A stretch of 64,000 nucleotides of DNA. Origin: Megalobrama amblycephala (Eukaryota > Chordata > Actinopteri > Cypriniformes > Xenocyprididae). The notes under the pieces are model-generated. The model had not been told where the DNA came from and searched no databases. It saw only the letters and a list, made by a program, of their open reading frames with translations. Made by a program: the position numbers and the translations under genes. Location: NCBI RefSeq assembly GCF_018812025.1, contig NC_063045.1:21642656-21706655 (forward strand), written 5' to 3'. Shown here piece after piece: positions 25,263 through 36,981 of the stretch (positions are counted from its first letter, which is position 1; each line of letters begins with the position of its first letter).

Positions 25263-25685
25263 AGAAGAATATGAAGAAAAGAAAACTAAAATGGAAAGAG
25301 ATTATGAACGACTGGTGCGAGAGAGAAAAAAAAGAGTGTGAGAGAAGAAAACGAGAAAGATGAAATAAGAGAAGAAGAGAGAAACAGATGGAAGAAAAGG
25401 GTTGAAGATCTGAAATGAGAGTGAGAAGACAAAAAGAAGGAGAAGGAGAGAAAAGAAAGAGAGAGATGAAATGAAACAGATAGAGGAGAAATAGAGGAGA
25501 TGAAGAAGAAAAATGAAGATGAAGCCAGAAAACAAGCAGAAGAGTTTAATGAGTTGACAGAAAGAAAACTGCAGCATGTTCTGGAGCTCACAGAGATGAT
25601 GAAAGAGTGTCAACATGAAAAACTGAAAAATAACCAGACTGTGTCATTCACTGATACTGCTGAAAGACAAGAGATGAGACTCTAA
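25263..25685 (+). pseudogene. Stranded GIMAP coiled-coil tail
   Basis: Contains Glu/Lys/Arg-rich coiled-coil coding like the C-termini of the GIMAP exons further right (EEYEEKKTKMERDYERLV at the start, EEFNELTERKLQHVLELTEM at the end, stop TAA about 25,685). Several stops and frame changes lie between 25,340 and 25,500. No AIG1 domain precedes it; a Tc1 fragment sits where the domain would be. Function is lost; identification as GIMAP rests on composition and context. Confidence 0.6.
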
Positions 25686-26828
25686 TGACAATATTAATGC
25701 TTTATTTTTATTTTCTATAATACCATCCTGAAGTTTCACTCTTGTCATTTTTGTTTATTGGGAGACGAATTTGATTGGGATCGTCTGAAAAAATTTGAAA
25801 AAGTTTAAATTGTAAAATCTCTTTCTGACCGCTGGATTTTAAACACTAAATTATTTGCCCACAATAGTGTTATTTTATGATTCTGATCCTGTTCTGATGT
25901 ACAATATCATGTGATGGACTGACCATCATTCAGTGTTTCAAATACTGCGAACATTATTTTCCTCCATTTTCTCCTCATGTTCATTACACTGACAACAGAC
26001 ATTGTGTTTCATTTTGATCACTTTATTGAATTCAGCTCTGTTTCACAGTATCCTTTATTGTGTTTTTCCTTAATAAGGGACAAGAAATAGACCTTATGAT
26101 AAAAACTACCATAAATACATAAATATGTTGATTCATTATTTTTCATTCATTCTTAAAATCTAAGTAAACTTTGAAAAAAAAAAAAAAAAACTTTTAAAAT
26201 GTAAGTAAACTCCACAAGAGGAGTTTCCCAGATGAGTTTTGATTCCTCCCAATGTTTCTTTGTATTAATATTTTAATAAGTATATTGTTTGTGCAGTAAT
26301 AATGAGACACTCACCTCGAGAAAACAGTTTCATGAGAGCTGTCATCCACTCGAGGACTGAAGAAACAGCACTGAGTGAAACAAACAGTGGAAAAAAAACA
26401 TTTAGAGAAAAAGATTTTAAAAAAAGGTGTAATAATAAAACAGTGATTAAACTGTTCTGTTTCTGTGATACTGATTAAATAATCAAGTGTGTGATTCACC
26501 TTCAAATGTTACATTTGTTTCAGTTTTAAATTTACCTTTTATGATTAAGTGAATATACAATATGTATTTCTACCTTAAATTATGTATTTTAATTGTATAC
26601 AAAACATTCAAACCATTGGTGTCTGAAAGGAAGATTCACTAAAGCTGCATTTTTTTCTTGATCAAAATACAGTAAAAAAACACTTCTGTGAAATATTCTA
26701 TAATATTCTATCTTTTTTTGTCATATTATCTATTTTTATGTCAAATGTAGATCTTCAATAATCTGCTGACTTGTGTTATTTTATTAACACACTGAGTAGA
26801 AAATCACATGTTCATGTTCCTCACATTC
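25686..26828. other. Intergenic, no gene seen
   Basis: AT-rich with a poly-A run near 26,173. No supported coding sequence. Confidence 0.45.
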
Positions 26829-26928
26829 ATTGGACGCTTCATGTGCAGATAAAAGTGTGACGTCACTGACTCCGCCCACTCAGGTTTCTTCCTGTTTTCA
26901 TGAAGGGAATGACAAACATTGACATGCA
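26829..26928 (+). promoter_or_regulatory. Putative GIMAP gene promoter and non-coding first exon
   Basis: Ordered elements: ATTGG (inverted CCAAT box, 26,829), GATAAAAG (TATA-like, 26,848), TGACGTCA (CRE, 26,859), and CCGCCC (GC box, about 26,872). A possible donor GCAG|GTATCG follows near 26,928 and would splice to the acceptor at 27,493. It lies about 640 bp upstream of the first coding ATG. Arrangement is seen; activity is inferred. Confidence 0.45.
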
Positions 26929-27493
26929 GGTATCGCTTTTACTTTAAAAACACACTTTATGTATGGAGCATAGTATAATATGTAAATATAATGTACAACA
27001 CAAAATGATGATTTTAGATTAATTATGAGTGCAGTTGTAACTGTATAAACTGCAGAAGTAGATGGTTTCACTTTCATGTTTACTACGAGATTCTGTATAT
27101 TTTCAGTGTAAAGTGTGCAATTAAATGTAGTTGTTATGAAGTGTGAAGGTACAGATTTCATCATTATTGCAAACATATTTATTAAAATTGTACATGTTGC
27201 TGAAACTAATTTCTCAAACAGCTCTTGTTTTGTGATTAAATCAAATATGTTTTGAGTAAATCAGTGTGATCAGATGCTCAGATTCTCCAGCATCCAAAAA
27301 CAATCATTCATTTTTTATAAGCGTATGATTTATTTAATGTGTGTGATTTGGAGAAAACAAACTCCCATTCAGAATAGTTTTAAACAACAGCATATTAAAG
27401 TATTATCATATTAAATCTAATGTTGCACTCAGTGTGATAAGATGATCTCATTAGTGTGTGTTAATGAAGTAAAACGAGTGTAATCTCTGACAG

Positions 27494-28919
27494 GAAGATA
27501 AAGAGACAGATGTCAGGAGTCAGAGAAGATGATGGACTGAAGACTGAAGAAAGATCACAATATTATCATGTCCAGCAGAGAGAGCAGAGGTGAGAGATTA
27601 TAGATAACTGAAACTGTTAAAATACTAAGTATTGCAATTATGTGTTTCATATTTGATAAAACACTGAATATGTTTTGTGCATATAGAAACTGTATACATA
27701 TATAGTCATCACATAAAAGATTTAAGTTTTGTTTAAAGCGTTAGTTCAAACAAAAATGTCTGTCATTAATTACTCACCCTCATGTCGTTCCACACCCGTA
27801 AGACCTTCGTTAATCTTCAGAACACAAATAAAGATACTTTAGTTGAAATCCAATGGCTCAGTGAGGCCTTCCATAGGGAACAATGACATTTCCTCTCTCA
27901 AGATCCATGAATGTACTAAAAACATAGTTTAAATCAGTTCAATGTGAGTACAGTGGTTCAATATTAATATTATAAAGTGATGAGAATATTTTTGGTGTGG
28001 CCAAAAAAAACAAAATGAACGACTTATTTAGTGATGGACGATTTCAAAACACTGCTTTCAGGAAGCATCGGATCATAAATGAATCAGTGTATCGAATCTG
28101 CTGTTTGGAGCGCCAAAGTCACGTGATTTCAGCAGTTTGGCAGTTTGACACACAATCCGATTCATGATTCGACTCACTGATTCATTTATGATCCGAATCT
28201 TCCTGAAGCAGTGTTTTGAAATTGGTCATCACGTTTATAAGTCTTTTTTTTTTTTGCTACACCAAAAATATTCTCGTCGCTTTATAATATTAATATTGAA
28301 CCACTGTACTCACATGAACTGATTTAGAATATGTTTTTAGTACCTTTAATGGATCTTGAGAAGAGGAAATGTCATTGCTGGCTATGCAGGCCTCACTGGA
28401 GCCATCGGATTTCAACAAAAATATCTTAATTTGTGTTCTGAAGATTAATGAAGGCCTTACGGGTGTGAAACGACATGAGGGTGCAATAAATTATAATTTT
28501 TGGGTGAACAAACCCTTTAAGCCTCATGTTTGTTGCTATATTTGAGAAAAAAAAAAAAGAAAAAAAAAAAATACAAGCTCATCCTGCTAGTGTTAATGCT
28601 GATGACTCATGGCTGTTTAACAAAGATAATTTAATTATACCTTGTCTTTAAACCTTACAGTATTACACTGTTTTACCTGGTTTGAGTCTGATAATGCCTG
28701 TCCCTGTATTTCACTGTATGTTTACTAACACAACATCAAAAACTCCTTTAGAGAATCCAATTCAATCTGATTCTTTTAAAAACTTGTTCATTGTGTTTTG
28801 TAGTTGTTATTAGTTGTGTCATTTTCAAGAGGCAAACGTAAGTCTTTTTGTTTCTGCAGCTGTTGTTCGCAGTTCTGCTCGCAGGAGAAGACGGAGCAAA
28901 GAGAAAGATCCTCCCTTCA
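27494..28919 (+). CDS. GIMAP8-like gene, exons 1-2 (short basic N-terminus)
   Basis: An acceptor (CTCTGACAG) at 27,493 opens an exon with 5'UTR and ATG at 27,568; coding 27568-27589 (MSSRESR, donor GTGAGA, phase 1). Exon 2, 28860-28919, follows TTTCTGCAG and reads AVVRSSARRRRSKEKDPPF, donor GTAAGT, phase 1. The 27-residue leader is strongly basic and has no signal peptide, as expected for a cytosolic GTPase. Exon 2 joins in frame to the AIG1-like exon at 29,080. The intron between holds a foldback repeat. These short exons are supported by splice sites and phase only; another upstream structure is possible. Confidence 0.6.
27733..28520. mobile_element. Long foldback (palindromic) MITE in GIMAP intron 1
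   Basis: The left end TTAAAGCGTTAGTTCAAACA is mirrored by TGGGTGAACAAACCCTTTAA at the right. Both arms, roughly 350 bp each, carry CTCACCCTCATGTCGTT and its complement, ACCAAAAATATTCTC and its complement, and AAAACACTGCTT. No ORF. Common in cyprinid genomes (recalled). Confidence 0.88.
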
Positions 28920-29079
28920 GTAAGTCTATAGAGGAATATTGATGACCATGATGCATACAAATATAGGCATTTTTGCTCCATCTAAAACTCAAATCTGAAA
29001 TTCAGTGATTTATCTGTGAGAATTTTAATGGTAAAGATCTTGGTGTCATACTGTATAATGTTACATGTATGTGTTTCAG

Positions 29080-29717
29080 TGAGTGATGTGACTCCTCTGA
29101 GGATTGTTCTTCTGGGGAAGAGCGTGTCAGAAAACAGTGGAAGTGGGAAACTTCCTGTTGGGACGAGCAGCGTTTGACAGTGAAGCTCCTCCAGATGTTG
29201 TAGAGAGAGTAGGAGGAAGACTTGAAGGACAGACATGTGATGGTCATCAACAGTCCTCAGCTGCTCCAGACAAACATCTCAGATCATCAGATCACACAGA
29301 CAGTGAGAGAGTGTGTGTCTCTGTCTGATCCAGGACCTCATGTCTTCATACTCGTACTGCAGTATAAAGACTTCACTGAGGAGGACATGACAAGAGTGAA
29401 ATATGTGCTGGAGAAATTCAGTGAAGAGGCGATTAAACGCACTATAGTGATCACAACTGATGAAGAAACTGATGAAGGAGCATCTGTGAAAACTAATGAA
29501 TTAATTCATCAATTCACTGCAGAGTGTGGAGGAGGACATGTTCAGCTCGATAATGAAATAAAGAGACTGATCTCTGGAGTATCTCAACAACTAGAGAAGA
29601 TCCTCAGAGAAAACAATGAAGAATTTCTCACATGTGATTATGATGCAGAAGAAACACTGGTGGATGAAGATCAGAGCAGATCTTTTGCTTCACTCAGAAC
29701 AGAGGAAGATCCTGATG
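29080..29717 (+). CDS. GIMAP8-like gene, exon 3: degenerate AIG1 domain 1 (two frameshifts)
   Basis: Acceptor TGTTTCAG, donor GTGAGG; phase 1 on both sides. Begins MSDVTPLRIVLLGKSVSENS and continues, after frame corrections, through VGNFLLGRAAFDSEAPP, VINSPQLLQTNI, GPHVFILVLQYKDFTEEDM, KRTIVITTDEE and ECGGGHVQLDNE. The AIG1 fold is recognisable, but the P-loop has no GKS/T, G3 is NSPQ instead of DTPG, and G4 is TTDE. It looks like a non-binding pseudo-GTPase, as in the first domain of fish GIMAP8-like proteins (recalled). Single-base insertions near 29,143 and 29,222 throw the reading through all three frames. Either the copy is dead or the assembly has indel errors; the rest of the domain is well kept, favouring recent breakage or error. 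Confidence 0.8.
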
Positions 29718-30406
29718 GTGAGGAAACTCTTACAAGAAAATAAGATTTCTGTGCAGTATTGATAGCAGTATTTAGAGTGTACAGGAGACATAAAACTGTT
29801 AGTGTCCAATAACTGAAAAACAAAAACAGTGAATACAGCAACTTTAGTATAATACAGGATTCCTCTCAAATCTGTCAACTTTATATAGACCTGATTGATT
29901 TAGCTAAATATGAAATCAGTAAAATCTGTTCTGCCTGTTAGAGAAGAGCTGCTCAAAACTCACCGGTGGTTTCAGAAACACTCATTCATTACTGTACATT
30001 TCCAAAATAATCACTTGCTTTTTCCACACAATTGATCATGTGAAGCGTCAGACACTGGACAAACACAAAGATTCAGTCATAATCGATCATTGAGTACTGT
30101 TAATCACGGCATGTATCAGAATTTCGATTATCATACTGTATAGTAGGTAATGATATCAAATCACATACTACATTTGAGTTAAAATATTAAACATAAGCTT
30201 ACAAGTAAGGCTGTAAGTTTGTTTGATTCATAATTTCTTTTAACATTAAGTAAATCATGATTCATAAAACGGAAATCTACAGTATCAACTGATTACAGAC
30301 TTCCAGTTTACAATAGAAATTATTTGAATAGTTGATTCAATAGAAATGAAATCTGACATAAATAATATCTAAATATGTTGTAGTAACACATGTTTCTGTG
30401 TTTAAG

Positions 30407-31012
30407 GAGGTGTCAGTGACACTAGACAACAGAAGCTGAACTTGTTCCTGTGTGGAAGTGATGAAACACTGAAGAAATCTGTATCAAAACTAATAAGAGA
30501 GAAGAAACACATGGATCTTCATGGACGTCAGATCAGTCTGGTGGATCTTCCAGCTCTGTTCAACACTCGTCTCTCAGAGGAGGAAGTGATGCGTCAGACT
30601 CTCCGCTGTGTGTCTTTCTATGGTCCTGGAGTTCATGTTTTCCTCCTCATTATTCCTGATGCTCCACTCAACAATGAAGATAAAGCAGAAATGGAGGAGA
30701 TCCAGAGGATCTTCAGCTCCAGAATCAACAAACACATGATGATCCTCATAATGCAGAGTTCAGAGCATCAGACAACAGAACTCGATGAAGAAACACAGTC
30801 TGTCATTGAGAGATTTGGAGGTCGACATCATTTCTTTGGTCCCAACACACAAGTGTCCACATTGATGGAGAACATTGAGAAGATGCTGGAAGAAAACAGA
30901 GGAGAGTTTTTCTCCACAGAGACATTTCTGGAGGCACAGATGAAAAAACTGATGAAATATGAAGAGATGAAGAAGAAAATTCATTCACTGGAGACACATT
31001 TACTGACAAAAG
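30407..31012 (+). CDS. GIMAP8-like gene, exon 4: degenerate AIG1 domain 2
   Basis: Acceptor TTTAAG at 30,406, donor GTAATA at 31,013; phase 1 both sides, 202 codons, no stop. Reads LNLFLCGSDETLKKSVSKLI in the P-loop position (no GxxGxGKS), DLHGRQISLVDLPALFN at G3, VHVFLLIIPDAPLNNEDKAE, MMILIMQSSEHQT at G4, FGGRHHFFGPNTQVSTLM near G5, then a short helical tail (FLEAQMKKLMKYEEMKKKIH). A second pseudo-GTPase. It joins in frame to 46,412 across a 15.4-kb intron filled with transposons; alternatively the gene ended here originally. The extension past the donor adds only a short tail. Confidence 0.82.
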
Positions 31013-32347
31013 GTAATAACCAGAAAATCAGTTTATGTCTTAATCATTAGAGCTAGAAAAATTACAAACCAATTTGAGCAGTAAAAGTGTTTTATGCATT
31101 TGTATTTTAAAACAGCAAAAAAGCAACATTCAACATTATAAAGTAAAAAAAAAAAAATGTAAAATTCGAACATTTAAAAATTCAAACATATAAACATTCT
31201 GATTGCAAAACAAACAAGGTCAAAATGTCAAGCTTTATTGTTCCACATGAAAAGTTATTATTTTTGGGTGGTTCTTCAACTACAGGCACTTTTGGCCTTG
31301 TGAACTTGAGGGGAAAAAAAGTGTTCAAATCAAAATTGTCACAGTCTAACAGTTAAATATAACTAGTCTAGTTTAATGATCCATAAAAGAACGCACTTAC
31401 ATTATAAGACAAATTGGTGTTTTTTGACATATTTTCCGATCCGTACTGAACAAATGTCATTTCCATCACATGTAAATATTTGATTATTATTTAAAATTAT
31501 TATGATATACATAATTTCTTAACAGTGTAAGACCACTTTCACACATAGTTTTACCAATTTATACCTATATTGCAATTACCATAGATTTGTGGATTAAGTA
31601 AATTAATTGTCATGAGGCCCAAACACAAAGCTTACATCCACCACAACCTGAAATATAATATTGCATTGGTTAGATACATTTCAGAAAAATAACTACTTGT
31701 GTTATTACATTAAGTGGAACATTATCCCATAAACTATGCAGAAATTTTTAATGAGTGATTAGAATTTTATACATATTTTTTAAAAGTTATGAGGTGGTGG
31801 AAATGACTGGGTGTTGTGGAAATGACAATGAATGGACGTCCATGTAGAAAAAAAGAAAACATTTATTTGAAACCCATTTAACAAATCATTAGTCATTAGT
31901 CTGTTTGGTTCCATAACCAGATGAACAGTTACAGTATTACTGTAAACAACTTTAACCACAAATAGTCACATGAAAAATGTAAGTTGCACATAAATTGTAA
32001 TTGTAACATTGTAACATTATAACATTATAACATTATACGTTATACATTATACATTATACATTATATCATAACATAATAATTGGTTAGATGAACACTGTTT
32101 TGAATTTTGGAATACTTAAAAAACACCTAAACTTTAGTCATGTCAATGCATTGTAACATGAACTATAAAGCATCTTGAGCATGCACACGCTGTATGTGAG
32201 TTAGTTTGGTATTGTAAAATTCTAATCGGTCTCTTAGATGAACACTGTTCTGAAGAGAACATTTAAAAGACACCTTAAACTATACCATATCAATTATCAT
32301 ATAACATGAACTGTAAAGCACCTAGATCACGAGGGCTGTGCGTGTAT

Positions 32348-32348
<1 letters not shown>
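31013..32348. other. Intron sequence with simple repeats
   Basis: No exon seen. GTGGAAATGAC occurs twice at 31,797-31,826 and in variant form near 31,456. A TTATAACA/ATTATAC run occupies about 32,000-32,068. Two degenerate direct copies of a roughly 140-bp unit (TAGATGAACACTGTT to CATGAACT-TAAAGCA) lie at about 32,085-32,185 and 32,235-32,330. Confidence 0.5.
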
Positions 32349-32380
<32 letters not shown>

Positions 32381-32494
32381 TAAACATGGAGGTTTGTCCA
32401 GAGGGCAATTATGGTGACCAGACGGTATGTGTGTGAGAGATAATGTGCATGAAAGTGAGGTAGTGTGTGTGAGAGAGACAGTTTATGAGAGAGG

Positions 32495-32531
<37 letters not shown>

Positions 32532-32734
32532 TGAGTGTGTGAGAGAGAGAGAGAGAGAGAGTAAACATGGAGGTTTGTCCAGAGGGCAATTATGGTGACC
32601 AGACGGTATGTGTGTGAGAGATAATGTGCATGAAAGTGAGGTAGTGTGTGTGAGAGAGACAGTTTATGAGAGAGGGAGTGTGTGTGTGTGTGTGTGTGTG
32701 TGTGTCTGAGTGTGTGAGAGAGAGAGAGAGAGAG
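32349..32734. repeat. Tandem duplication containing (GA)n and (GT)n
   Basis: A unit of about 180 bp (start TAAACATGGAGGTTTGTCC, then GTGACCAGACGGTATGTG, a (GT)n block and a (GA)n block) occurs twice, head to tail, at about 32,382-32,561 and 32,562-32,734, preceded by another (GA)n block from 32,352. The right (GA)n block abuts the 3' end of the LINE. Confidence 0.9.
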
Positions 32735-32993
32735 ACGTTGACGTTTATATCGCTTTATTTATACTAAAATTTGTTAATTACATTTTTTTTTTTTATATAA
32801 TCAACAACCAATCATAACCCACATTCAATTATTACAATCACTCACAAACATAAATAATAATAAAAAATATAAATAAATAAAACTATATATATATTAATAT
32901 ACATACACACATACTTGTATAAATGTATACATATACAACTCATAAATATAAACACATTAACTTCACATCAAATAATATACTTTCAACCAACAA

Positions 32994-35900
32994 TTAAAAG
33001 TTTAGAATTAGATTCTCCTCATGATCCACAGTACACAAAACTTCATTTAAACCCCATAATTCCTTGAAACAAACCAGATTTTTAATCAATTTATAATAAG
33101 CAAATTCTGCTTTGATCCTTGAAGTCACAAAGGCTCTTAAAATTATCTCTGGTTCTACTAAAACTTCTTCATTTATCTTTTTTTTCCTTGTTATCCATAT
33201 AGCCTTTTTTGTTTCCGCTATTAGAAAATTAATTATACCAATTCTTCTCTTATCTGAAGCCTTATAATTTGGTCCAAATATGAAAACAGAGTCATTAAAC
33301 TCTTCGCCCAATTTTTCAATACAATTTTCCAATATTTGAAAAACACCTCTCAATCTAGAACAAAATAAGAAAAGATGATCAATTGATTCCTCTAAATCAC
33401 AAAAGGGACATTTCTTTTCTACAGTGGGATCGATGTGTGCCACGTGTCTGTTTGTAGCTACTGCCCAATGTATAACTCTCCACTGTAGATCTGCAGTTCG
33501 TTTTTCAATAGGAGATTTATACAATGTTCTCCAGCTCCTTCTAGGAGAAGAGTTTGGTCCCAACACATCTGACCACTTTGTTTCTCTACAGTCCTTTAGA
33601 ACTGATTGGTGAGCGACTTTTACACAAGTCAAATATAATGTTTTCTTTGAAGCCTCTTTAAAACCATGTAACTCTGGAGTCCTGAAAGAGAGAATTGATT
33701 CCTCTTGTGGTTCTTCTACCACCAAAGCTGAAACTTTAAGTTCAGGAAAAACCACCTCCTTTATCTCCTTCTCTTCTTCATTCAAATCTTCCATCCCTCT
33801 CAACTTTTGACGATAAACCGAGGGAAAAAAATGAGAAAATACCATCCATTACATGTTTCATCAATCTGACGGACCTGATTCCAGTCAGACTACACAGTTC
33901 CTCTGGACTTTTCCATTCATCACCATTTTTGAAGTCCATTATCCTTGTGCATCCAGCTCTTGCCAATGCTTTCTGTAGGCTTTTTGAATTAAGCACCTTT
34001 ACTTGAAGTAAGGGATTATTAAAAAGAGGTTCTTCATTGATCCAGGATTCAGAATAAGACAAATCTCTCTTTACTTGAAGAATTAAAGTCCATGTTCTCA
34101 ACATTGTTTTATAAAAAGCAGATGTGTCTTTTAAGTCCATTTCTGTTAAATTAATTAAAAACAAATGTAAATCATATTTAAAAACATCAACTTTATGCAA
34201 CAGGGTTTTAGCAGTATCAGTCCAGCACCTGTTTGAATACAGCAACTTTTGTGCTGCCTGCAGCCTGAAGGTCTTAACTCTGCTTTTGATATCTATTAAT
34301 CCCTGTCCACCTTCATTTACTGGTAAAAAAAGAATGGATGCTTTAGTCCAACGTTGTCCAGTCCAGAAAAAATCCACTAATCTTCTTTGTAGTTCATGAA
34401 CGATATCATCAGGTGGGTCCAGGACATTCATTTTGTGCCACAGTGCTGAAGCTACTAAATTATTTGTGACCAAAACTCTTCCCCTATAAGAAAGCTGTGG
34501 TAGCACCCATGACCACTTAGACAACCGGCTACACATCTTCTCCACCATTCCTTCCCAATTTTTCATCTTAAATCTTTCAGTCCCTAAATAAACCCCTAAA
34601 CATTTCAACCCCTCTTGACTCCACTTAACACCACCTGGGAGCACTGGTGGACTATTATTTACCAATTGTCCACAATAAAACCCTTCACACTTTTCCCAGT
34701 TCACTTTCGCTGTTGATGCATTTTCATAGATTTTCAGAGTTTCTATTAATACAGACACATCCCTCTCATCCTTAATAAAAATTGTAACATCATCAGCGTA
34801 TGCGACAAATTTAATAGGCCTTTCAACAGAAACCCCTTGTAATGTTTTCCTTAACTTACAAAGTAGGGGTTCAATGGCCAATGAATACAACATCCCTGAT
34901 AACGGGCATCCCTGTCTGATTCCTCTCAACACTGGAATAGGCTGACTAAGCCCACCTCCCACTTTCAACATTGCAGAAGCATCATTGTACAACATTTTAG
35001 TCCATGAAATAAAACTTTGACCAATCCCAAAAGCCTCAAGCGTTTTAAATAAATAAAAATGACTAACTCTATCAAACGCTTTTTCCTGATCGATCGCAAA
35101 AATGCCAACATTTTCACCATTCAAACTTGCAATGTCTATTATGTCTCTTACAAGAAACAGATTGTCCATTATTGTTCTGTTAGGGATACAATATGTTTGA
35201 TATTCATTGACAATACATTCTAAAAAAGGTTTCAATCTATTAGAAAGACACTTTGCCATAATTTTATAGTCGGTGCATAAAACAGCCACAGGTCTCCAAT
35301 TTTTCAACAAACCAAGATCACCTTTTTTAGGTAATAAAGATAAAACTGCTCTTTTACAACTAGTAGGCAATTCATTTTTTTGATAACAATGATTAAAAAC
35401 TTCATAAAAATCATCTTTCAGTAAGTTCCAAAATTGTTTATAAAATTCAGCTGGGATTCCATCTATACCGGGTGCTTTTCCAGTTGAAAGTTTTTGAACA
35501 GCTTCAGACAGTTCTTTTAGCTGGAGGCCAGAGTCAAGCTGTTTACTCTGTTCATCAGAAAGTTTCAGTAAGTCTTTATGCATCTCCTCAATGCAACTTA
35601 CATCACATTGTCCTTCTCCAAACAAGTCCATATAAAAACTCATAGCAATTTTTCTCATTTCATTTGGATCGGAAATCACATTCCCATTTACATCTTTCAA
35701 ATGCAACATCATTTTTTTTTCTCTTACTTTCTGCTCTAAATTAAAAAAGAAGGAACTTGGTGCATCCATTTCACTCAAAAATGCAAAGCGAGCTCTAATT
35801 AAAGCCCCCTTTGCCTTCTCATGAAATAATGTAGCTAAAGCTTTTTTTTTTCCTTCCAGCTTCCCAACTGCCACAACATCTCCAACACTTAATTCTCTTT

Positions 35901-36981
35901 CAATTTGTTTTATCTCTTTTTCTAGTTCAAAAACAGTTTTTTTAATCCTACTATTTGTGTTATATATATAGTTTTGACAAAATATTCTTATCTGTACTTT
36001 TCCTATATCCCACCACTGAACAATATCATCATAATTATTTTTTTGTTTTCTCCACTCAATCCAAAATACTTTAAATTTTTCACAAAAAAGCACATCTTGT
36101 AATAATTTCACATTAAAATGCCAATAATAACTATGACTTTGTGACTTCTTTACATTTATTTCAATTATACATAAATGATGATCAGAAAACCCATTTGGAT
36201 AAATTGTTGATTTTAAAATCCTATTACTTTTATTCTTATTAATATAAAAACGATCTAACCTGGCGGTACTAATATGGTCATGTAAAGCCTTTACCCATGT
36301 ATACTGTTTAACTGTAGGGTGTTGTAATCTCCATACATCAACTAAATTAGAATTACTAATAACATCCTGTAAAAATTTGGCAGAAGAAGGATGAGGTTCT
36401 TCTCCATTTCTATCTAGGGTAAAATTAACTGTACAGTTCCAATCACCCCCTAAAACCAACCACACATTTTCATCACAATTTTGTTTTAAAAACTCATGTA
36501 ATTTTTTAAAGATTTGTATCCTCTCTGCTCCAGTATTTGGTGCATAAATATTAATAAAAACAAAAACAAATCCATTTACATTTGCTTGAACTGCCAAAAT
36601 TCTCCCTTTTTCTATTTCATTGACAGACACATTGGTTATATTAATTGTCCTTGAAAATAAAATAGCAACTCCTCCTCTAACATTCGTACCATGACTCATA
36701 AACAAATCACTTCTCCACCCCATTTTCCATTCTATTTCATTTTTCACATCACTATGTGTCTCTTGCACAAATGTTACATCAATACTCTTATTTTCTATGT
36801 ATTCATGTAAACTTGCTCTTTTTCTGCCATCTCTTCCCCCATTGATATTAATGGATCCTATTCTAAAGCTCTCCATGAAAAAAGAGGACAGAAAAAAAGA
36901 AAACACAAACGACAACACAAGAAAGGACAAGTAGTTCACCCCTTGTGATTCCTTCATAAATAAATTATAAGGAATTTTCAA
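32994..36981 (-). CDS. LINE ORF2: APE endonuclease and reverse transcriptase (one frameshift)
   Basis: Nicks target DNA and copies the element RNA onto it. The first 1,067 codons (36,981-33,778) contain the endonuclease: SININGGRDG near residue 45, FVQETHSD with Glu74, LGGDWNC with Asp180, GFSDHHLC with His268/269. The RT follows with LPKKGDLGLLKNWRPVA, IDQEKAFDRVS, LRGIRQGCPLSG and the catalytic FVAYADDVT. The frame ends just after MDGIFSFF. It continues after a one-base slip in a T-run near 33,826 into 33,845-32,994, which carries the C-terminal CCHC-like segment (KCPFCDLEESIDHLFLFC) conserved in Tx1/L1 ORF2. The likely start is Met36 (36,876, MESFRIGS), since residues 1-35 are hydrophobic and precede the fold. 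One homopolymer indel is the only lesion, so it may be a sequencing error. Confidence 0.92.

Noticed and set aside
31013..31050. GIMAP reading frame continuing to the stop after exon 4
   Set aside because: A good donor (GTAATA) precedes it and its phase fits exon 5; the extension adds only a dozen unconserved residues. It remains possible as an alternative end.
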